From assembly GCA_037127255.1 (NCBI GenBank), contig JBANSL010000017.1, positions 66,323,857 to 66,387,856 of the forward strand: DNA of 64,000 nucleotides, read 5' to 3'. A program made the translations under genes and the position numbers. Under the pieces are notes generated by a model. It was not told where the DNA came from, searched no databases, and saw nothing but the letters and a program-made list of their open reading frames with translations. Origin of the DNA: Persicaria tinctoria. Its lineage: Eukaryota > Streptophyta > Magnoliopsida > Caryophyllales > Polygonaceae. Within the stretch, counting starts at the first letter, position 1; each line of letters opens with the position of its first letter. Shown here one piece after another: positions 24,066 to 35,420 of the stretch.

Positions 24066-25237
24066 TTTTTTAAAACAATATGATAATTCAGTTCTGTAGA
24101 CAAGCTTAGAGAAACCGAAAGACCGGACAAGCCGGTAGATGTACTAACCATCATGTACAACCAAATCAAATAACATAAGCAAATGGCAGAAATGAAAATG
24201 CAAAAATAAAACAAAGTGCAAGTTATCCTACATTGAAAAACAAAACCAACACGACAAACGAATCGATCAACCAATGGAGGACGCACACAGAGAGCACTGG
24301 GGACACTAGCGGACATCTCAGATTACGGACTCCGAAGAGCCATCAGATGTCTATCGCAAATCCACGCCGTCTTCAGATACAGCAAATCAAACACCGTTCA
24401 CATAAGGTCTGCATCACAATAAGAACAACACAGCACACCAGACCGCAAAACCAACCCCAAGCCAAATCATTGCCCAATAAAAAAACCCAACCCGTTTCAA
24501 ACCCTCGAGGACGATAACGAGATCGTAAGAGACTACTAGGTAGTCAAAATAGAGGCAACAGAGACGGAACCGAGCAAAGAATTGAACAATAATACAAAGG
24601 CAATGGGAAAGAAGGACGGAATGGACAAGAAAACCCAAACGAGCGGTCAGCCACCAAGCCGAGTCTCCAGCAAGGCGCAAGGACAACTCTAATCAAGCGT
24701 TAGAACAGCGCTAAAGGAAATCAATGCTTGAAATCAAGCCTACACGGAGGAAGTAGAAGCCCGAACGTAGGATCCAAAGAAGCCGAGGGCAGTCCCGACA
24801 GCGAAAGCCCAACCCAACAGAGGCGAAGGGAGAAGCCTCGACAAGAGGCAAAAGGTTGTCGTGACCAAGGTGGCGTTAACCGAGGCGGCAATTGAAGGTG
24901 AGAAATAAGATGGCAAGGTAGACGAACGACGCAAAACCTCCGAGTACAGAGCGAAGGGCGAAGCCCCTGCACACAAGAGAGAAAGAGGCGGCGAAGGCCG
25001 ATGTTTGATGGTGGTGAACTGGGAATGACAGCGGTAACAAGGAAGTTGATGGTGGCGGTGGCAACTGAGAACCGAGCGGCAGTGGCAACTAGGTCGTGGC
25101 GGTTGGCGGCGGGCCAAACGGACTGCAAAGAAGTGGTGGTGGTCGGACCAATTTGAGGCGGTGGGGGAAGGCTATGGTGATGGTGAATTAGTGATGGCGG
25201 CGGTGTGACACCAACGCTCCAAGAGGGAGCGTTTTAG
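24066..25237 (-). mobile_element. Non-LTR retroposon, 1172 bp, with 16-bp target duplication
   Basis: The 16-mer gtgtacatacaaatct occurs at 24050-24065 and again at 25238-25253, exactly flanking the block. On the minus strand the block starts ctaaaacgctccctcttgg and ends attgttttaaaaaaa, so it has a 3' A-tail adjoining the target duplication, the signature of target-primed reverse transcription. Its 5' half is GC-rich and contains overlapping ORFs (24721-25128 minus, 135 codons) of low complexity and no known domain. It could be a 5'-truncated LINE or a long SINE-like element. Confidence 0.75.
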
Positions 25238-25253
25238 GTGTACATACAAATCT

Positions 25254-25824
25254 ATGATATATCCATTGTTCACTTTTTATTTTCTAGTTTCAACTTTATT
25301 TGTTTTAAAATTTTAACATGTATGGATCATGTATCTTATGTTATTATTTAAAATTGAACAAGAATGGAGAGTGCCCTGCCCCCCACACCTATCAAAATGA
25401 TAGGTCTCCCCATTCCGTCATATGGCTTATGGTCTTCCCATTTCGTTTGTGTTAGTATTTTTTTTTTTTAAATTTGTAATGATTATTAGACACGTGTCAA
25501 ATTATGAGGCAAACGGGTTATAAAACTATTCCGTTGGAGTGTATATAGCATCTGATCAGCTCTAATTGCATATAGCACCTGATCGTGTTTATCCTTACAA
25601 AAGACAAAATGATACTCCGTATTATTTAGGAAAGATTTCCTTGTTAAAATAAAGTTATGCGTACATCTGATGTGAATTTTTTTATCTATGTTTTTTTATT
25701 AGAAAAGAATTCGAGCGAGAGAGACTCTCCAGAGCATCCTTGCGTATGATGTCAAGAAAACCAAAGTTGTTAGATATTTAACGTGAATTTATAGCATTGT
25801 GTAACTATGGGGTATATCCTAATA
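25254..25824. other. AT-rich intergenic stretch
   Basis: No gene or repeat was recognised. 'gcatctgatcagctctaattg' type phrases are duplicated at about 25545-25590. Confidence 0.4.
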
Positions 25825-26044
25825 CTACCTCCGTCTCAAAATACTTATCGTTTTACTTTTTTGACACGTTTTTTAAGAAACTAAAAACTCTATAAAATAT
25901 TAATTTTTTTAATAATTTTATAGACAATTGTATTAAATATGAAATTATTTTTTAAAATTAATAAAATCATTTATATTTTATATAGTTTTTACCGTTCTTA
26001 AAAAACGTACCAAAAAAATGACGAGTATTTTGAGACAGAAGGAG
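25825..26044. mobile_element. Stowaway-like MITE, 220 bp
   Basis: The inverted ends are ctacctccgtctcaaaatac and, at the right, the complement of ctccttctgtctcaaaatac. TA duplications lie at 25823-25824 and 26045-26046. The interior is AT-rich and self-complementary. Confidence 0.8.
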
Positions 26045-26046
26045 TA

Positions 26047-26703
26047 TAAATCAAGAAAATCGCCACGTTTTCAAAAGGATAAAACTGCATCCATCCCCAA
26101 AATAGTTTTTTTTTATTAAAAAGTAAAAAGCAATGCTAAAAATGAAAGTGTAATAATATACTGTATTTGTTAATTTTCTTAAAATTTTGCACTTAAAACT
26201 GAAATGACATATTTGAGTAGATGAAGATACTAGTAAGCAGTAACAAACTTGACATGGTACGGAGTAAACATTGATGATCAAAATTATCAAAAGCACCTCA
26301 ATGGAGAAAAAAGCATAACTTATGCCAAAGAGTCATTGATTTTTTATATCGTTCCAATTTTATCAGATGTAACAAGACGAACCAAAGTCCATCGTTATTT
26401 TCTCACATTTGTGAATGTCTAAAATTTACCAAATATTTTGTTCAAAATAAATAAATTACCAAATGACGAGGACATACAAAATAACTCAAATTAATAGTAG
26501 AACAAACAATAAGTGGTTTGAGTATCTTGAACATTACACATAACTTGCAACCAAAGACTGGCTCAACAGACTAATCACATAAAACAACACTAAACACTGA
26601 AGGCAGGATGATAAGATGGGAGGAAAATTAGGGCAGCTACCTTTTATAGAGAAGCTAGCTCAAGCAATCTGAAGAAGCGAGGATTTCGGTTTGTTGAGAG
26701 GCT
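26047..26703 (-). other. Intergenic and 3' flank of the PP2A A-subunit gene
   Basis: AT-rich DNA without an ORF. The part adjoining the stop codon (about 26500-26703) should hold the 3' UTR of the minus-strand gene. Confidence 0.4.
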
Positions 26704-29700
26704 CTAGCTAGACATCATCACATGGTCGATTGACTGAAGCGCTTGGTTGGCAAAGAAGCGAACGTCTACGTCTGGGTCCTCGTTCAACTCGAGCAGAGTT
26801 GGGCGGATCGTTTTCTCCACAACCTGAAATGTTAAGGTGAGGAATTGATGCCAATCATAGCAACTTTAAAAGAATATACTCACATTTTGGGAATTTCAGG
26901 AATACTTACGGAATGATCAACGATTGGAACAAGAGACTGCAACACCTTTGCCACATTGAACTTGATGTTTGGGACTCTGGAGGGCGAGGATTTGAAATTA
27001 GAGCAATGAGCAGAAAAGAGTAGTTAAGGTTGGTATCGTAAACAGATTGAAGCTTTGCTTTACCTATCCTTTGAGGCAGTGACAACCACAGGAAGCAAAT
27101 TTGAACATGTAATTTCTGAACCCAACACAGGGGCAAGGAGAGAGACTGCATGCAAAATTGTCATACGGTACAGATAGTGTGGATTGTTCATCATTTCCAA
27201 GACCTGCAAATGTCGCAAAATACAGTACAGCAGGATAAGAATCAGCCATGGTTCATTGAAGAAATCAGATCCAATACTGTACATTTTTTCATAAAATGAA
27301 GCGTCAAATTCATCTCATCAGAGGTGCTAAACCAAGAACAATTTCACACAAGTGTAACGATTTCCTTCTCTTTTTTTGCAAGGAACAGGTGTGATGTTGA
27401 GGATCCAATTTATACCTCTGAAGAATCAAATTAGGAATGCATTTTAACCACATGAAAAAATGAATTTTTATGCTGAAACTATAGTATTTCAATCTTTCTA
27501 GAATGCGTAGCTATACAAGTCATAAACTAACCTGTGGCACTATGTGCTGCATTGCCCACTCGGGACCAAATTCCTCAGCAAGGCGTTTCACATTATTTGC
27601 AGCAGCATCACGAATAGAATAAACCTACATTATCATAACTTCAGTACAGAAACATATAATATTATGAAAAGACAAACAAAAGAGCAGCAAACCTTATCCT
27701 GTAACCACTGCATGCAAAGGGCACCAAGCTTATCGTCGAAAAACCCAACTCCTAGCTGACTTGCCAATAGTGGAATGTACTCTATGATTGCTAGACGCAC
27801 TCTCCAATGTCTATCCTCAGCAAGTTCAACGATAGCAGGTAGGAGGGATTGGGAAAGCAAATCAATTCCAATAACCTGCAGAATTAGTTCAGATTAATGC
27901 GAAGTAGATTATTTGTAACACATGAAATGACAAGGCAAGGATCTGTCCATGTGACTCTGCAAAGACTAGACAGCTATCTCTCCTTTTTTTACAATTTAAC
28001 CAACTTCATAGCTTAGGGGTGAGTAAATGTTTCTTTTATCTATATGTGCTTGTTTAAGATACTCAATGCTATCCGCGTTGAGGAGGGTTAGTTACGTGTG
28101 GCGTCCATGTCCGGAGGCATATCATGTACTCATGCTTCCATCTTTCTCCCTTGCAATGCTCTTATTATCTGACCGTGACTATTTGGTTTGTTTTATTTTA
28201 TTTTTGTTTCAACTTTAGTTTAACTTTATTTTTTATTTGTATTTTTATGCTTTTTTTTAGTTACTATGGCTCTCTCGAACATCCCCTCTCAGCGTAGAGG
28301 GGGAAAGGGTGCGAACAATTCGACCCCACTTGTAGAGGGACACACTCTTGTATCTTGTTGTAATATGATAAGGAGCAAAAAATCAGGATACACAACTAGA
28401 TAAGGATAAAGTGAAAAGGTATGATTGTATAGCAATATGATAAGAGTAGAAAATCAAAATACTAGAGAGGTGCTCAACTGGCCTAAAAGGCTATAAATAA
28501 AGCCTTTACAAATTCCTACTCTCTAGACAATTCCCCTATAAGTCAATTCTTTGTAGATTTATTTTGTAGTTTCTAGAATATTCACCAAAAGTATGTCTTT
28601 TGTAGAACTCTAGTAGTTTCTAGAATTTGTTAGCAACTAAGCATTGGAATCAATAAAAAAAAAACTTCGAGAATTGAGGTATCCTTCAATTAAGTTGGGT
28701 GTCACTGTCAGATTTTCGCACTTCAACTTCAGAGATCCTCTGACCCTATCACTAAACCTCTCGTGTGATTCAAATTAATGTTTATGCAGAAGACTAAACT
28801 CCAAAAGACAAACCTGATTCACTTGATCAAGTTTGCTTATTATATTTAAGCGCACATCTGGAAATTCATCCTTTAAAAGGGAAAGAAAAATCGGGAGAAG
28901 CTGCTCAATTGTAGCCTCCTGCATTCAGGAAAAAAATGGAAGAAGTCAGATCTCAAAATAAATCAAAATAAAATTTGATAACCCAAATCAAACCTGATGG
29001 AGCATGAAACATTTGAACCAATTCAACCTCAATACTCTAATGATTATTAAATTTTGAAAATTGCAGCCATCCAAATTCTGGACTAGTATGCAATCCATCC
29101 CTTTTCAAAAATGCAATCAACTGTTGAAAAATAATACTGTAATACTTGGACTAGTATGCATGAACTATCTATTTCAGTCATACATACTCCAACATACTTT
29201 TGGTTCCTGGATGTTAAAACCATACCCCATATTTAATATCAAACGAGAATCAAAATAAGCAATATACAGTCATGTCTTTACCAACACAGCAGTCATCAAT
29301 CACATAAGCTCATATTTTTTTACCTTCCCCAAAACAGGTGCCATTCCCATGATGACAGATGCCAATGCGGAGCGTACATGCTGAGAAGAATCAGATGAGA
29401 GATCCTGAAAATGACATGAAAACATGTAAATTATGACATCACAAAGAATTCAAAGATACTGCTCAATTTTCAAGAAGATTTCAGCCACACGCAAACCTTC
29501 ACACATGGTAGAATGTGCTGAATTGCCAACTCTGCATTCAAAATCCGGCAAAATTTTGTTACTTTACCAGCAGCTGCAATACGTACTTCCGCCTCATTAT
29601 CACGAAGCAACCGCACATAGGCAGGAACCAAATCAGTCCTAAAATACAGGAAAATTAGTCACCATAAGTTACTTGGATGAAGAAAAAACAACAGAGCGGA

Positions 29701-32700
29701 GCAAAAATAAACAACCTCCACTAGAAAACAAAAGAAAAGGGCCTTTGGATATGATCGACATCTTTGAACAAAATATCTTATAGTCTTTAGTCAATACACA
29801 GCTCAGAGCTTTCGGGGATAAAAAAAAAACAATCCAAAAAAGCTAACACAAGTTCTGTAGTGCAGGGAAAATCTTACGATAATGAATCGCCTAGCTATAG
29901 TTATTATTAAGCCCTGGAGTTATCACTGAAACTGTTAACAGGTGCTCGTCAATTCTTCCAGTAAATAACATTTCCATCTTTCTCAATTTAGATAATTCGA
30001 GCACTCCTAAGTTCTGAAACAGAACCAAACAGAGATATTGTACTTTTTCAAGGAATTTAGCGTGAAATGCTTGTAGATCATATAAGCAAACAACACGCTG
30101 GATTAACTATATAATGTATTAATGTAAGGTGAAAATCAGCCCACTAGCCATTAAAATGGAAAATGTTGCAGAGCGCAATGAACAGAAATCAAATCAAATT
30201 GTCAGAACAATGATTCCCTCATATCAAGAATAAGGAAACAGGTATGTACATGAAGGCAGATGATAAGGGGGTCAATGGGCCATTATATTATCATCAAGAA
30301 GACCAATTAAATAAACTAATGATTATTGAATAGGCAATTACCTGGTGGGCTCTGGTCCAACAGCTTCACAAAGCTCATAAAGCTGATTGGCAACCATGTA
30401 ACGAACACGCCAAGACTTGTCCTGAGATGAGGAAAAGATTACTTTGGCAATAAAAGTAACTTCTAAACAAAGAATTATTGATAACATTCATTCCAGCAAC
30501 AAAACAGTGAGCATCAAGATGATGGCATACAAAAGCTTAACTCCTATCATATAAAAGTACAAGGTAAACAAGGGCACAATCGCACCGAAGGCCAAATCAT
30601 CATGCACGATCAAATAGTCAAGCAAACAAGATCAGACATCAAATAGGTAAATTACACTTGTAGACTCACGGATCTAAGGGAACTCCCTACTCAAACTCAA
30701 GATCAACCGGGGGATTCACACTAGGAACCCAACCTAAAACCACTCGCCTGAGCGGACGACTCTACTCTCAAACACGGCAAACAACCTCAGGTAAACCTGT
30801 CATCATTGCTATAATGAGTATCAAAATTGTACCAATGACCAAGCCTTGCACATCAGTAAATACCTGAGAAAAGTTGACAATAACAGGAAGAATATGTGTA
30901 ACACAGTCTTGGGGCTCCAGCAGTTTTCCAAGTGCAGCACAGCCTTCAACAGCTAATAAGCGCACAGAATCCTGATCTGAATTCAAGAAACAAAAAAGGA
31001 AATGCAGTTGTAACATCCGAGTTGCACATAGATGAGACACAACACATAGATGAAATCCATTTTTCTAGTTTACTACCTCCATCCCATTTTATGTGCCTTT
31101 TTTTCTATTTTTTGATGACTTTATATTGCCTGTTTACAAAATTATTACAGTACTAAATAATATTCATTTCTTTATCTACTCTTCATAAATACAGTATCCT
31201 TCAAATCAATTTAACTTTTAAAATCTACTTTACAATTAATTGAAAGTTATGCAATTATAATCTATAGATAAGGCTACAGGGTTAAGATTATATTGGCCAG
31301 TAACCACTATATATAATCTGTGTTTTACTTCGACCATGAAGAAATTTATGGGAGGGAGGGAGTTAATATACCCCTCACATTTGCATTTGCGAAGAAACAA
31401 ACAGAATCCATGAAAAGGTCTAATAGTGCATGCTTTCTTGCCCATGCACATGACTAATCCTCATATATATGCTTCACAGAATTAGTGGTACTTTATGAGA
31501 CAATAATGTACACATTTACTTCAAAACCTAATCCATGATCCCCAACATGAAATAGGAAGGGAAAGGAATTAAGGCAAAAATAGAGATGATGCAAACAGTC
31601 AAGGATCATTGATCAATCTTCAATAGGCCAATATCCTCGCTTCTCACAGTTTACATTAAACATAATGTGCAGGTTTGTTGACATAGGTTCGTCACCCATT
31701 TTCCATATCACCATATATTTGAACTATATGGCATAATAATGCAATTGAAGAGAACCACATAAGCATTCAACTGACAGATAGTCAATAAAAACAGATAATG
31801 AGAAACTGGGCCACTTACCATCCTGAGTAAGCTCCTCAAACAGTGTCATTACATCACTCTTAAGATGAGCAGGTTCAACAGTGGCAGCAAACTTCCCCAG
31901 ATTTGTAGCAGCAGATCTCCTCACCATAGGCATGTCATCTTGACACAACTGAGAGTATATTGACCTCAACTCTGTCTTTAGAGTTTCCGGGGCACTTGGG
32001 TAGGCTATGTGAAACAATCCACAAGCTGATACTCGAGCAGTGAACCACTCACCAGCTGCTAATCTCTAGATGAAGAAATGGTGAAACAATGTAAGGATTT
32101 ATAATAACTGTATATTGAAATTTCAGAGAGAAGCTCTGTTCAGTTAATGATAAAAGCTCCCGCGAGGCATATTTAACTCTGAAACTATAGCAAAGAATCC
32201 TCCAAAGAGGAAGACCCTCTGAGGCATACTCTTCGAATGGTTAAAACATTAAGCTCTATTTTTAGGATATAAAATAAAATGGTTTGCAGAATACAGTTTA
32301 GTTATTGCCAGGTTTTAGCCAAACAATCAAAATTGCAGAAACCAGCAGCTTGTAGTAGCAAAATATAATAAAGGCAACTGACCTTCACCATTGGAATAAA
32401 AGAGTCAACCAAGTCACTCTCTCTCATCTGAGACCCAATTCTAGACAGTGACTCTACTGCTTTGTCCCTTACACAGGTTTCCTCAACGGTGCAAAGGGTC
32501 TCCAATGGTGGTAGCAATACATGAGCATACTCCACACCTCCCACATATGGTATAAAAACTCCCAATTCTTCGCCCATGGCAAGCAGGACTTCATCATCAT
32601 CATCATTGTTCTCGCTCAGGAAAGGGATCAATTCTTTTCGAGTTCGCTCTTCTCCAAGGGCACGAGCAATTGTGGAAAGCCTACGAATGGAGTTCAAACG

Positions 32701-32775
32701 TAGTTGGATGTCATCATTTTTCAATTCATCTATCAGAACAGCGATTGGATACAATGGCTCGTCAATCGTAGCCAT
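26704..32775 (-). CDS. PP2AA: Protein phosphatase 2A 65 kDa regulatory (scaffolding) subunit A
   Basis: Twelve coding exons on the minus strand: 32775-32383, 32065-31819, 30976-30864, 30421-30342, 29638-29497, 29404-29324, 28918-28814, 27875-27693, 27624-27532, 27203-27064, 26976-26910 and 26823-26704. All junctions are GT-AG and keep frame, giving 587 aa, the usual length. The protein is a chain of HEAT repeats: [16 protein letters not shown] at the N-terminus, [18 protein letters not shown] near 55-70, [58 protein letters not shown], ending [12 protein letters not shown]. The A subunit scaffolds the catalytic C and regulatory B subunits in cytosol and nucleus; plant members (RCN1/PDF1 type) affect auxin transport and ethylene and ABA signalling. 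Introns 2 and 7 are enlarged, intron 2 by a MITE. The sequence looks fully functional. Which paralogue it is cannot be decided here. Confidence 0.96.
28370..28790 (+). repeat. LTR-like segment in intron 7 of the PP2A A-subunit gene
   Basis: On the plus strand (antisense to the gene) a TATA-like ctataaataaagcc (about 28491) is followed about 150 bp later by aatcaataaaaaaa (28650-28663), then a tail rich in CTTC/CTCTG words. This is the order of U3 promoter and polyadenylation signals in a solo LTR. I could not fix its ends or a target duplication. Intron 7 is 938 bp, longer than most in this gene. Confidence 0.35.
31073..31362. mobile_element. Stowaway-like MITE in intron 2 of the PP2A A-subunit gene
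   Basis: The left end reads ta-ctacctccatcccattt and the right end gggagggagggag-tta, whose complement is ctccctccctccc. The ends thus match the Stowaway terminus, though with several mismatches, and the right TA is shifted by a base. This is an old insertion. Confidence 0.55.
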
Positions 32776-33240
32776 TCTCTCTCACAAGTTAAATAACACT
32801 GCAATATTTAAGAAAGTAGCCATCAGTAATAATTCTGAAGTCATGAGGTGAAAAGACTAGATAGGTTCACCGACCAATAAGCAAAAATAGAAGATTATCA
32901 ATCACAACAGTAAATGCTCTCATCAAAATGTAATAGGACAACAGCAATGGGACTCGTCTATCATTATCCAATGGCTTGTAACACTTGGACAATTTTCTTT
33001 TAAAAAAAAAATAGAGCCAGTATGTACAAGTCTTTGGTGATCGTAGCTTCAAATTTCAAGACTCCGTTCAACAGAAAAGAAGGCTTAATCGGTTGTAGAA
33101 CATACGGAACTTGGCAAATTAACATCTGTTGCCCCAAATTTAAATCATATTGCCTATACAGAATTATAGATTGCCATAACACAAGTATCAAACTAGAATC
33201 ACCCTAGCAAGAAAGGGGGAAGTCACCCTAACATGAAAGA

Positions 33241-33279
<39 letters not shown>

Positions 33280-33960
33280 GGAAGAGAGATAAAATCCAAC
33301 CCCTCCAATGACCAGCTCCATGGAATCGGAACCCTAATATTAGCCCTAGACTTCAAAATGTCCTAATTCAGCAGACAATAAAGGCAACCAAACCCAAACT
33401 ACAGCATCGGATGACGCAAAAATCTGAAAATCCAGAGACTATAACAGATCCGACAAGTATAATAGCTTAACGCACCGGTATCAAATTGAATGTAATGAAC
33501 GATTCGCTGCGAACGGAATGAAATGAAATGAAATGAAATTGATCCAATTCGGTATATCGAAGAGCGACGAAAGTTCACGACTAAACAGAAATGAAACACA
33601 ATCGGAAATTCGCAAGAGATTAGCAAACAGATCTATAGATCTCTCTCTTTTTCCCCGCTTCTTGCGTTTTCAGATAAAATAGGAAATGCAAGGAGAGGTA
33701 GAGAGAAAGAGATATGAGGTTCGAACCAATTGGTTTGCTTTTTTCCCGCCGGTGGCTGGGTGGCCGGAGAGTCGGAAGCCCCGTTGCTTCGTTTCACCGT
33801 CCAGCTGGACGACCGGAGAGAGTCAGAGAGAGAGAGAGAGAGGGAGAAATTGCGAGCAGTTGCAGATTAATGTGCGTGGGTTAATGTTTTCAGTGGTGGG
33901 ACTTATGGGCTGTTTTGGACTTACAAGAAGGGCTTATTTTTCAAGTGGGCTTGGGCCAGC
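32776..33960 (-). promoter_or_regulatory. Leader, leader intron and promoter of the PP2A A-subunit gene
   Basis: Upstream of the ATG (minus strand) a good acceptor, atattgcag at 32799-32807, suggests a leader intron with the leader exon lying around 33640-33860. That part is rich in CT repeats (complement of the GA run at about 33815-33844), typical of plant 5' UTRs. The intron contains a 35-bp G run on the plus strand (33244-33278). No TATA box was identified with confidence. Confidence 0.5.
33244..33278. repeat. Poly-G run of 35 bases
   Basis: An uninterrupted G homopolymer (C on the sense strand of the PP2A gene) lies in its presumed leader intron. The reported length may be affected by sequencing or assembly error. 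Confidence 0.9.
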
Positions 33961-33964
33961 CCAA

Positions 33965-35073
33965 TTATAAATAGCAAGATTTATTAAGTAGCAACCGTTG
34001 ATTTGTTGATAACTTGGGAATATTTTTGTACTGTGTTTTTTTGGGTGAAAATTTTTTTGTACTGTGTCCAATCCGATCCGACTGAAAGAGTTTTACTATA
34101 AACCTCTTGGCAAATATAGAATCGCTTGTGAGTGGGATGATTAATCTCTTAAATGGGTCATATAGTACCGATCTAGATGTAGAGCGGCTGAGCCGATCGA
34201 ACTGGACTAAGATAAAAATAATAATAATAATAACACGATGCTTGTGTTTTGAAACTCTATTCAACATAAGGTAATATGCATGTATTTTCTTTCTTACTTC
34301 GTTTATTAATATAAAAAAAAACTTGATATTGAGGTTTCTTGGCCTGTACTTGTTTAAGTGTTGACTTTCGAAGTTGGTATTGTTGTGGCATTCCGTTTGG
34401 GCTTGGAAACTAACTCTTTGAGTCAACAGAATCGTTGACTCGAATCATATCAACTCGGATGTGAGTGGGAACTCTTTGAGTCGATGGAATCGACGACGAG
34501 GTTCCTCCATTGTTTGAAGCTTAAGATCCACAAGTCTCTCACATTTGAATCTTCCATACTCGATCTCAATTATCTCGGAATCTCACTTAGAGGATTTCAA
34601 CCTTTTGACACCTTCACCTCTGAAGCAATGATGCTCAATTTTTAACTAAAAAATTAAAATGCTTTAGAACTCAAACATTACACAATATATAGAAGAAAAT
34701 TGATGTCTCATAACCATTTATAAGCGATGTGATACTTTTTTGTACAAAAATGAAGAAAAAAAACTATGAGATTTACATATCATATTATATAGTTAAATTA
34801 TTCAAAGCACTCGAACTAAGAAAACCAAATGAAAATCACACCTACCCTAGCATAACCTTTGTCTTGATGTCAGGCTAATAGGTCATTGACGGCAAACATT
34901 TGTACTCTCTCGATGCCACGATATGCTATTGATGGAAACCAGAATGATCGAAAAAATATAGAACAAAGCTACTGTATTGCAAGGAAAAATTAAGAAGAGA
35001 TAATGTATCATGGTTAACTGATCTCTATATATCTACCAACTTGAAAAACTTAACGATGTTTTGACCGATGTCC
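33965..35073. other. Intergenic; no gene seen
   Basis: It contains an (AAT)n-like microsatellite at about 34207-34226 and a short duplication of 'aactctttgagtc' phrases at about 34410 and 34470. Nothing else is supported. Confidence 0.4.
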
Positions 35074-35340
35074 TGTTATTGGAGCATATGCAACCCAAGA
35101 CAACCCAAGCTCACAAAGCCCAATTCCGAAGCACTCCACAACCCAAATACACAACCATGAGCTAATGGACAAAAGGAACCTTCCTAAAGAATGATGGGCA
35201 GCTGTAAATGTTTGGCTGTATTAGCCTCTCTATCTTGTAGTGTGATAGCACATTGCCTTTATAAGGCCTCTGTGTACAATGATGAAAGCAATGGAAAATC
35301 AATGATAAAATTACAATTCCTCCTATCCTCATATCTTAGA
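35074..35340 (+). repeat. 5' LTR of the Copia element
   Basis: About 266 bp, starting TGTTATTGGAGCATATGC. It contains gcctttataaggcc as a TATA-like box and ends shortly before the primer site. Confidence 0.8.
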
Positions 35341-35341
35341 A

Positions 35342-35353
35342 TGGTATCAGAGC
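35342..35353 (+). other. Primer binding site (initiator tRNA-Met)
   Basis: tggtatcagagc is an exact complement of the plant initiator tRNA-Met 3' end and lies directly after the LTR. Confidence 0.85.
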
Positions 35354-35420
35354 ATCTGGCAAATGCCTAACCGTTTATCCCTTTCAAAAATAAAATAAAA
35401 ATCATTCTTTCTTCTTCTTC

